Below, in pieces: positions 25,301 to 37,300 of a stretch of 64,000 nt of DNA. Below the pieces are notes generated by a model. That model saw only the letters and a list, made by a program, of their open reading frames with translations, did no database searches and had not been told where the DNA came from. A program made the translations under genes and the position numbers. Origin of the DNA: Membranipora membranacea (taxonomy: Eukaryota > Bryozoa > Gymnolaemata > Cheilostomatida > Membraniporidae); contig OU612066.1 of the NCBI GenBank assembly GCA_914767715.1, forward strand, positions 19,504,283 to 19,568,282, in the 5' to 3' direction. The first letter of the stretch is position 1. Every line of letters starts with the position of its first letter.

Positions 25301-28300
25301 GAATCCAAACGTTTTAGCTTGTCTAGTTGAGGTTGTGCTGTCTGACGATCGCTTCCCCGTTTTACACCTGCATCGAGTTAAACGCATAAAGTTAGTACAT
25401 CCAACCGTGGCATGTGCAATAATATTATGTCAACATTATTATCAGTGATAATACATGATCAACATTGGCAACAAAGCAACCAGACTTTATATACTATACT
25501 AAGCCTGTTCAGATAATTTTTTACCTATGTCAACAGATGAAATTCAGGTTTAGAAAAATCAATTACTTTTAGTATAGACCATTGTGCTGTGGCTGTTGTA
25601 AATCAATAGTGTACAACAGAACATCAGTGCTTAAAATAAAATTCCATAATGAAATTAAAGTCAATTCTTCGTTTTTTTACTGTCTACATCGAAGCACGCC
25701 TCATGTCAAAAGTAATTTGATCACATGTCATCACCTAGAATGTCATCCCTTTAATCAGTTTGAAAGGATCAAATTACACCAGTTCATCACTATAATAACA
25801 AGGCAGTTTAACATTTAGGATTGCCACAAGATATTTATAAATGGAATGAATTTTCTAACTTGGTTTGAGTTTTTATCAGGAGTATGGAATGCAATGGCAT
25901 AAGCTTTCAGCTTAGAAAGTTATTAATAATCAATACAAAATAATAATTAAAATCCATGTTATTTCTTTTATCCACCTCGCCACAACAGTTCTGCGTTTTC
26001 TGTGCGTAACTCAAACCTCAATAAATGAACATTTCTAAGTAATCAATAGTCTTTTATAAGTAATATAGAGTTGGATAAAAATATTCCATATTCCAGTAAA
26101 CTGCATGAAAAAAACATAAAAACATAAATATAGGAATCTAGTTACCTGTTAGTGGCCCAGAAGATAAAGTATGTTGATTGAGACAACTGTTAGTAGCAGG
26201 AGTCTTTGGAGTAGGGACTGATGATACTTCTGCTCCAATTCTAGTAGCAGCAGCAGCAGCTGACGGCGCGGCACTTGCAGCGTTCACTGTCAATGAAGCT
26301 TGCACAACAGGTGTGGTGTATATGATAGCAGAATTTGGTACAGATTTGACAGCGATAGAGGAATACTCAACTGGTGTAGCAGATTTCACAGCCGGTCTGG
26401 TGTTCTTGGCAACAGAATTTGGTACAGATTTGACAGCGATAGAGGAAGACTCAACTGGTGTAGCAGATTTCACAGCCGGTCTGGTGTTCTTGGCAACAGA
26501 ATTTGGTACAGATTTGACAGCGATAGAGGAATACTCAACTGGTGTAGCAGATTTCACAGCCGGTCTGGTGTTCTTGGCAACGGAATTCGGTACAGATTTG
26601 ACAGCGATAGAGGAAGACTCAACAAGTGTAGAAGATTGCACGGCAGGTTTGGTGTTCTTGGCAGCTGAATTTGTTACAGACTTGACAGCGAGAGAAGAAG
26701 ACTCAACAGGTGTAGAAGATTGCACGGCAGGTTTGGTGTTCTTGGCAGCTGAATTTGTTACAGACTTGACATCAATGGAAGAAGGCTTAACTGGTGCAGA
26801 AGATGACTCTACCGTGGGAGAAGAGAAATTATGAGCATGAAGGGACAACCCCATGCTTGAAGCCGCTGATTTTATATCTTGAGAGGAGGCACTTGAGGCT
26901 GCTGGAGTTGTCAGCTTGAGTAAAAGTGGTGGTGGTACGACACATGTTCTGTCCTCAGGCTCTGCTTGGCTAGGAGGAGATTTTGGCGGCCCCTCATCTT
27001 GTAGGCTGGCCATCAAGAAAGACAAACCAAAGTTCCTGACTATCTTAGTAAACTTTTGTTTGGATGCCACTTTTATAGGTTGAGGTACTTTGGCGGCAGG
27101 TGGGGCAGGCGCGTCACCACTACCAGCTGTCGGGTTGAGCACATCCTTCACAGCTGTAGACTGAGTAAAGTTATCCGACGGCTCTTTTTTAGGAGTGAGT
27201 AGCTTTGTTTGTCCCTTTCTCTGCTTAGGCTTAGTCACTGACAGAATGATGACATCATCATCTTCTTCTGCGGCTGGCTCTGGATTTGGCTGCATTACCG
27301 GCTGAACTGACGGAGCTGGCTGAGAATCTGGTACTAAAACCCGAACTGGAGCTGGCTTTACTATGATTGAAGTTGAAGTGTTGCTGACTGTAAAAGCAAA
27401 CAATATAGATATTAACTGAATGGAAATGAAGAATTTCCAGGCTTATAGTGTACACTCCCAACAATTATCGCTATTATCTCACTCAGCCAATCAGAGCATG
27501 CAGTCAGCAAGGGAAACAATGACCTTTGTGTAGTTGTGCAGAAACAGAGCACAGTGTAGTAAATATTGCCGAATGATAATGTGCGTTCAACAGCATTGTT
27601 ACATTTTTGAGACATTACTGCGTCAACTTTTTCCATTCATGTTAGAGTGAAAATTAACTTAACAACAAAGCAAAAAAAAGTAATTGTCTTCACTTCAAAC
27701 AAACATTCTTAACTTCAATACAAATGAAGTCTTCAGAGTTATATGCCACCGAAGTCTAATTGGCATCTAAGTTTAAACATTCTTATAATCCAATCTCAAA
27801 ATTTCACTTTTCGGGTAAAGTCTTTCATCTTCCTTTCAACGCTCAGCATCGGGGATAGAGAGAATCTCCCTTAGACTACTTCTCACAGCAAGAAATCACG
27901 AGGTTCTCAAGCAACTGAAAATTCAATCTGTGACACCGTAAATCCACAACAAATAAAAAAATTCTAATGCTTCATTGACACGGCCAAGTCGCCTACCTGA
28001 AGGGCTGTCCAGTCTATCTTTAGGCTCAGTCTTCACCCTGACACTGCTCCCTTTACTTACAGGCATAGCTGTCGTACTGGAGACACTAGGAGAGCTCAGT
28101 GGAGTGGTACTCACACCCAGAAGAGCAGGTTTAGTTATCACGGTTGTGACAGCTGTGACAGTTGTGAGAGCTGATGTAGCAGACGACGTTAGGCCCTTCC
28201 TCACAGCAGTTGCAAAGTCCATTTTACATTTCCTAGGCCTCGGAGGGGAGGGTTGTACTACTGCTTTGCCTTCATTCTCCGGCTCATATGTGACAGAGTA

Positions 28301-31300
28301 TATATTACACCTGGGGTGCTCCTCGGTGGATGGTGTGTATACTAGACTTGGCTGAGGAGAAATAGACATCTCAATCCTGGGATACTTGTGTCTGCAGCAG
28401 GAGCAGCTGGCTGGGCATGACTTCCTCGTTCTGTGTATACTCATCAGAATCTAGAAATAAGAATCGATCATTCAATAAAACGATTGATATAATGATTTCA
28501 TGATGATAAAATCATATTGATAGGCTGGGATCTAACACACCCAATTCGGGTTGCTCATTAACACACAGGGTTTGCATCAGGCCAGCCATGATAATTATGT
28601 ACTAGAGAAGGCTCATAACAAAGCTTAACCCAGAGGTACTAGAAATTGGCAGTGAAATGGGTACCAGTTTATGTAGTATCTCTGATCAGCCAGCAGGCCC
28701 TGTTGGTTGACATTGCCTAGTTACTGGGATCCATTGCTTCAGTTTCCTTCCCTCATTCATTCTCTCTTTTTCATTTATTTTGATACCTTGGCACTCAGAC
28801 ACATCATGTTGTTCATGATGCCTGACAATCAAAATTTGGCAATAGACTTAAAAAATTGGCCACCATGTGTTCCGCAAAGTATATGAGAACTCACAGTTTT
28901 GTTGAGTATGTGCTCTTTTGAGGAGCAGTGTTTATCTATAGAGTCCGGGTCAAACTGAGCAGTATCTACGGGCTTTCTGATAGGGCATATCTAAAAGAAC
29001 AAAATAAAGCTAAATTAGCACACATATCTGATAAACTTGGACATACTAGTATGCTGGAAATGCAATAACCCAACATCTTTATACCAAACAGAAGTTCCAA
29101 GGTGGTACCTTATATGAGGTTATTCTTGAGATCAGAGTTGTATATTTATCTGCAAAACTGAAGATTTTTAACTCCCACTCATCCCAGTGACAACCAAAAT
29201 ATAGCACCTCTTGTTCATGTTTTTTTAAGGTTACCTACTGACACCTCATTAAACTATTACTGAAAAAGAGTGTTCTGGTAAGTTCTTTTAATCAGGAGTA
29301 AGAGATCTTATCTTTAGCATACCAGAACTTGGTACTCACCTCACAGAAGTACTGATAGGGGAAGTATGGTGTAAAGTTTATCTGTAAATAGACGACAATA
29401 AGATAATGAGTTTGACTGATCTCGCAGTCACCAAAAAATCGGGTAGTATCTGAGCTAGAAGGAGACATTTTCTTCAAAATGATTTAGACTGCCAAATAAT
29501 GTATTAGAAAAAAGGGTAAATTTTGCAGAAAATGGCGGCTCATGAGAGGTGCACATAAAGGTATTCTGCGGACTTTTGTAAGACAAGATATATCATTATC
29601 ATAATACCATCACAAGTTCATATTATCAGTCAAGCTACACAAAAATATATTTATATATATATATTTGTCAGTGTTGTTATCTTTTCCCACCTGTTTCCAG
29701 AATAGCGTTTTATTCGTGGTCATTCTGTATCTTATGAATAAGAAAAGCTCCTGCAATAAAGAAAAAGTTTAATACAAGTATGCCAGAGTAGGCAAGGCAT
29801 TTTTTTTTTTTACACTTTTATTGGCAGTCTATTTCATTCCAGTAGCGGAATGTTTTCCGAATAGTGCATTGTTTAAAATTTACTTTTCCGTCTTCTAGTT
29901 CTTTTTCAACTCTTACCAGCAAAGACCTGAACAATCATTTCTCAACAAACGCTGATATACTAGGTCATGGGTTTAGAAAGGAAAATCATTCAAAAAATAC
30001 CTCTGAAATCAGAGGTAATATACTTACTTTTCCGAAAGCATTGTTTAAACTATATGAGAACATGTTTAATGCAGTTATAGCAAGATGGCAATTGTTCATT
30101 TAAAATGTCAAATTTGGCCCATCAGTTTTGCTCACTTTCCCCCATTTAAATTTCCCACACAATAATTATTGGACATCACTGTGCAAAGCCAACCAACCTT
30201 AGTTGATTTTGACAAAACAACAGCTTTTACAAACATGAGCAAGTGATTTTAATTGCCGAAAACAGACGGATGACATACCTTCATATGGTGGTCGGTATCT
30301 ACATGCTCCAGATACTGAACACCCTCCTTAAACTCTCTTCTACAGAGCTACAATAAAAAGTAAAGTAAGTCAACTTAGAAGGAAAAGATTTATTTGGTTC
30401 ATAAATTTAAGATGAACAACAAGCATGGTACGGTATTTAACCTGAATGGTCATGCCTGCAAAATGGCACCAGTACTCAAAAGATCAGCCCAACCACCTAT
30501 ATCGATATCCATCAAAATGTAAATATCTATATGTTTATGCTAATGCTATGCTAAAAGCTGCAACATACCCGCAGTTGATAATTACGAGAGCATTGTCTTG
30601 AACATGAACCTGAACATGGAGAAAGCCTCTCTTGGCACACTCTTCTGGGAAGATAATTTTTCTATTGGTTTGCAGGCATTGAGACATTCTGTGATGAGAA
30701 AGTGTGAATAACAAGCCATTTAGCCTGACTATCAGTAAGCACGGCTGGTTTATTTACATTACTTACGGTACAGCGGAAGGGTTTAGCCAGAGGAACAGTC
30801 TCTAGAGCCGATCTCACGAACCACGTGAAACTCCTCTACAATTTAAATGTGTGCATACTATCATATAGGAGGTATTGATCGTCATTTGAAAGTGTTGATA
30901 GAAGTAATCTGGCAGTTAACTTAATTTTATTTATTCTTAATGCAAAATTTGGAATTTGCAATACTCAAGTATTTCATACATCGAACAGGTAACAGCTAGT
31001 TTTAAACAATTTTTATTATCATGAAACCTAAGGTATTGTAATATATTGCTTTTTTTTCAATGTTAAAGAGCAGTTATATAATTTCCAAGTTTGTAACCCA
31101 CATCCATATATGTTTCTTCCGCTACCTGAACGAGACGAAGCATAGACAGTTTAGATTAGGCGAGGATGTGGCTATGTAAAGAGCCATATATAGGCATATA
31201 AAATATTGTCATCTCAAACCGATGGCCTGCTGTATGGCCAGGATGTATATTTTTGTTGATGGTAACACACACAACTTACTTTAAACATATCATTAGATGC

Positions 31301-34300
31301 CGTCACATAATCCATCAAGTCCATTGCTGCGTAAACAAGAAATAAGAGTAACCAAGTAATAAAGTAAGCCGCACTGACACAATAAACGGTGTGAGCTGTC
31401 CTCTATTTTCATCTACTGAAATGACATTGGTATGTCTGAAGTGACAACTCAAAGAGTATTCCTGAAGACGCGAACACAGACCTACTTGGGGTACTACCAG
31501 AGCCATGCATGAGTGCATGAGTGTCTGTGTACAGAGTGCCGTTAGTGTCAGGATGGCAACTGGGAAAAACACAAACAGCGAGAAGAAAACATCAATACTT
31601 TTTATACAAGGGGTAGAAGGTGCCAGATAGAATGTGTCACAAAGACTACACTAAAACATCAGATTTAGCAATTAATTTTTTTCCAAATTGATATATTTTT
31701 TCTTGCTTAGTGGTCATTTCCTTGCTTTTCCTTGTTATCAAAATTTTTATTTCTTTGACGATTGACGATAAAAGTATAATTATAGGAAATCTCAGATGTA
31801 TAATCTTAACACCACGTGGTGCTGGACGACGACAAAGAACTCCTAATCATTGTTGCATAACATAGAAGCACATTGTCAACATAAGAAACATCTGAAAACA
31901 GGACGGTATCGAGGCCATAGACATGCTTTAGTAATAGATTACATTTTAGTCTCGCTTTTTCCTATCGGACACATTATGCTGGTTGAGAAGTAGCTCTCCA
32001 GCACATTCCATATGATGAGACCAATGTTGGCTTAGTAAAGCTTTGAGAGGTACAATTAGTCATGTCAGCCGACAAGCACACTAAACGGCAGAGAAAACCC
32101 ACCAGCTAGAAAGATAGGGAGGAACAATAAAAAGAGACTAACCACTAGTGTAATGTTCCGACTCTGGAATTGAACAGCAGTGGTCCTGTTAAATCATTTG
32201 TGTAGCACCCATAGAGGACCCTAAATATAAGCAAGTACTCTACCAGCAGGAAATTGTCATTGTATAAACTGTTTTCTATAATTTGCTAGTTCGCAAATAG
32301 AAAATAAATTGTTTAGGATGTCCAAAACATTCATCGGTAGCTTATTATATGACGAAATTTCCAAAATATAAAAACTGCTATGGTCATTTCCGGTTCAGAC
32401 ATCCAAATCTAATCCATTTGAATGGTTCATCCTGTAGGATAAATAAGATATGACACGTTTGTTCTCACTCTGGGTCGGTGTATATACTTTGCGTACGCTG
32501 GGTAAATAAGGGGCCGATTACAAGGTCTGCGTTTATTGCGATTATTGCGATTATACTTCCTTTCCTGAATCAGTAATCACCTGTTACTGAGAAATATTTA
32601 ATAGTATTTAATACTGGTACTCACTTTTGGCTAGTCTTACATCCATATAAAGCTGCAGGAACATCTAAATAATGTAAACATGTTTAATATTTATCGGTTA
32701 CAAAGTAGAAAAAGATTTACAGTCAATTTGATGAGTTATATGGTCATTACGCAATTTCAAATTTATTGTTTGGTTGTCATAACATTCTCTAATCACTAGA
32801 ATCTTTGGCTTGTTGGACAAAGCTGTAATTTTCGAAATTGCAATTGTTCCCTGTGAAGTAGTTTTAATATGCTTCCATATTAGCATTCTACTAGGATCAT
32901 GTACCCACGGCCGAGCCTGGATTGTTTAGCAAAGATTTTAATTCATATTTTTACCTCTTTTCTTTCCCTGTGTTGTGTGGAGTGGAGGATATGGTCTGTC
33001 CATGAAGAGAAATCGCTGTCAGGGCAAATCTACAATAATAATCAATCGGTATAATTACTAGCACGGCTAGCTTGTGGATAGAGACTAAATTATAACCTGG
33101 TCGAGGATTTTGTTGGAAGAGGGAGGTTTAGTTAGATAGCATTCCGTGTGCTTCCAAAGAATGCTCACAAGCTATACAGGATAGTATCTATGCCTCAGTT
33201 ACAATGGTGAATTAAAGAATAAAAATGAAGTATTACTGAAGGGTAAAAATTTCCCTCCCTTCCCTCCCTCACAGAAACCATACGAGATATTTCTAACATT
33301 TAATATTAATGACTTCTTACCTCACATAATCCTTCCTTCTTCTCAGAAGTCATGATGTGCTTCAATCTCTAAAAGAGTAGGAATATAAAGGTAGGTACAG
33401 TGTATGTGTATGCTGTTTAATTCAAACTTTACAATTCGGAACTCCTGTTAATTCGACAAGGAATCTTTGCCCCTTCAGTCAGATTTCAATGCATTCTAAT
33501 GTCACTTAATTCAGACTCTGCTTAATTAGGACAAAATTTTTGTGGTCCCCCAGAGGTTTGAATTAAGTGAGCTGCACTGTATTTGGGATTAATGGTGCTG
33601 AAAGGCACGTTGTGGGTTTCCATCAACATAACCAACAGCATTTAGTTTCAGTTGATAAAACATTTTATGTACATCAAACACTTTTTGTTGATAAAGCTTG
33701 GGCTGTAAGTGGCTATTTAAAATGTCAGAATGTTACAAAAAAATTTGTAAACAATATTTTATGAACTATTTGGCACTAAAGCAGAGCACATGTTTGGACT
33801 GTTAAATCAATCAGATTAGAGATAAAGAGTGAATCTGAACTACAGTCCCATTTTAAAAGCGCTAACCATATATGACAAAAACCTTCCTTTTGTTTTGTTA
33901 TAGTTGTGGTTGGATAGACATACATATGATTTGTCTCAAAAAATGATCTATTTGGGGACGAAGAGGTTTATCTCCAAACTAATAATACCTATAACCACTA
34001 ATATGGAATTTATATATTGATAATAACTTGTAATACGCTTCAATATATATACATCAGTGTCTATAATTGTTCAGTGTTGATAATATTCTTACTAAAGTGA
34101 TTTTTATGAACAAACCTTGAGACTAGATAGAGGTAGACTCTTCAATGTCTCTGCTGCTTTCTGTGAGCAGAGAAAATAGAGAGAGTAAGGTTTAGTATGT
34201 AAAACCATGTCAGTTCTTAGAAATAACAGGTTAACATTACAGCAATAAATAAATATAAATTATAATTTTATTTACTCTGTGGGATGATCTATAAGTTTTG

Positions 34301-37300
34301 ACTAGAAAGCTTTCCCTTACCATATCCACCAAAAACATTGGGCATCATGACCTGAATTACTTTGTATACACTTTTCACGATTATATTCATTATCCAAACT
34401 TGTTTTGCTGTATGCTTAAACTGTTATCAAGGACAGGGTATCTAAATATCAACAGCTAAAAACTATGCATGTTTATTGAGTCATGTCAATAGTTAATTAG
34501 GAAGAACTTCCTCCACATGACAATGATGACTTGGAAATATTAGAAAACACATTTTTTATAGATTTGCATTGAGGATTGGTAGCAGGCTGACTAATGGGCT
34601 GTTTACTTTGAAAAACTGAACCTTATTGTAACATGACACTAGTTAACAATAAGCGGTTCAAGGAACTGTAGATATTTTATTACAAAGCAGTCGGAAGATT
34701 AGCTCACCAGGAAATGCTGGCGTGTCTCGAGATGAGTGAGATGAACCTTGAACAGTCTGTCATCCACATCATTCTTACACTGTAAACAAACATGGAACAT
34801 AGCAAAGGCAGGACATGTGACCGATGATATTGGTCAAATGCAGAAACTGAGTTTGTCAAAATCAAATCTCAATGTCTACACCAAAAAACAAAAGCTCTCC
34901 ATTACCTTGATTGCCAATAAGATATGAACCGTCAAATCAATAAACAGTTTTCTGAGCGCTTATTTATGCCTCAACTCGGAGTTGTCCTCTCTTCAGTTTG
35001 GTACTTTTATCCCACGTCGCATATGAAAAACCTGCTGAAAGAGGGTTATATTGAAAACCGCTTATGTTGGGATAAAAATGGTTTTTGATTCAGAGTCTGC
35101 ACCATTGAAAACCCTGTGAGACGGTTTCCAAATCATTGGAGGCTTGAATGTTGATAAATCTTAAATTTTAGTGACGAAACTCAAGAAAGATTCTGCCAAA
35201 TTGTCCGCAAAACAGGCAGAAAATGCTATAATTGACTATCCAAATACTACAACTATTTCCCAAACTATGTCCATATGAGTTTTCAATGTTGCAGATTCTG
35301 AATCAAAAAAAAATTTTTTTCCTATTATAAGCGGTTTTCAAGATAACCCTCTTTTCAGCACGTTTTTCCTATGCGGCATGGGTTAAAAGTACCAAACTGG
35401 AGAGAGGACAACTCCAAATTGAGGCCTAAATCAGAGTTCAGAAAACTGTCTATACTACAGGGAACTGAGAAATAAATTACTTTCCATGTCGACTTATCAT
35501 GATTCATTTGCCTCTGTGGTTAAACAAACACGAAACCTCCAGCATTCTTCCGTTGTAGAGAAAAAGTAACACATTTTCTCAGGAAAACCATGCTGATCTC
35601 ATAACACAGATAACCTGCCATGGAGATTTGCTAATTTTAAATAGTGAACATGAACAAGAGTGGGCTGAATTCTCACCATTGAGCATTTAAACTTAGCAGC
35701 TAGCTGAGGATTTTCTTGATAAGTGATCAATCTGTACAGAGTGGGAATAAGGAAGGAGGACACTGAGCAGTTCTCCTGTACGTTATGTACCTGTAAGGTA
35801 AGGATATAACACAAGGTTATTCTGTGGGGGGGGGGGGGGGGGCTGAGTACTGAAATTATGACACTATTGATATCACTTTTACAGTATTAAGAACATCAAA
35901 GGTTGACACTGATATCAAAGAGATGCGTCATGTTGCATATAAGTAGTTTGAGAGATGTAAACACGGGTAAAGTGAATTGACATGGACAAGGTGTACAAAA
36001 TACATATTGCTTTTATGTTTACAGATTTAAAAACAATCAGAATGTGGAATCACCTTTCTAACAATAATAGCATAGGTAAACGTAAAAAACATGAGGGTCA
36101 ATATACCATGATTAGAGGTGATAAATATTTTTGCATATAACAACATGGGCCCATTAGGGCCTGCTGCCAATTCTAGCTGAGTGCATTGCCGAACAGCCCG
36201 CCAAATCACTTTGGCTTTTTCTCGTGATCATGATGGTGAATTCTATAGGCTATCAGTTTACAGGGTCAATGTGGAAACTTTGGAGTCAACAAGGCTATCT
36301 TCAATTATCAGGTGCTTGTGACAGAAATGTACCCACAACTCTGCAAATGCTACTACCAGCCCTTCTGACACAGTTTAAGTGCTCAAACTAACCCACACTC
36401 TGTGTGCCAGTTATGAGCACATCACTTACCGGTACAAGTGAGAAGTATGTGTGATAAAGCTCCCACACAAGAATTCTAGCATTGAACGCCGTCTTTTCCA
36501 CTAGAGGGTTGGTCATGCCATCATGTTTATCTTTGTGTGTGTCCAACCTTTTGGTCAGAGAGTTTGGAGTAGCTGAAAATGACAAACCAAAATGATGATT
36601 ACAAAGCGACAGATAACAGTCATAGTGAAGTAGCCAACTTCGGCATTGCTGATCGAAAAACTGGGTCTTTTACACTGGCATAACTTAGGAATACAGATTT
36701 CTTATGGTAATGTATAGCAGAACTACCCGAGATGTTTAAGACAAAGATAGTAGTGGCACCTGCGATCAATTTCCTCTACTGTAAATAGATTGAGCACTTA
36801 TGCTTGTTAGATCAGGACAGGATCCAAAAGCAATTTTATGTGCAAAAAGGTGAAGTTTATGTTCCAAACAGCAGGAACCAAGTCATCACAACACGTGATA
36901 GCAGAATTAACTCACCTGTCATATTTAAGACAGCTTGGTCTTTACTCTGAAATCTGTCTTCTGTTCTGGGCATTATTATATCTTTTTTGGTTTTTGTTTC
37001 ACTCTGCTAAAAATAATGTTTTGAGAAACCTTGATCTGTATCCAATAACTCGCTCTATCATCAACTATGTGCTGAATCATCAACACATAATCACAGAGTA
37101 ACATGTAACACAGTTTTGATACGCAGAAGTGCCTAGTGACTAATTTTGTCTATATAGCTGCCGCTGATATCAACTCAGTTGTAATAACTGTTACTCCTTC
37201 CTCATTGTGTGTTCAACTTTATAGTAAGCGAGTATAGACTTGGTGAAAATGTAGTAAGCTTTCCCAAGCCCATTATTTATATCATGATATCAGGATTTCA

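Noticed and set aside
26178-26834. 218-codon plus-strand frame
   Set aside because: Antisense of the 84-bp coding repeat in exon 17; the minus strand has agreeing splice sites and phases, the plus strand does not.
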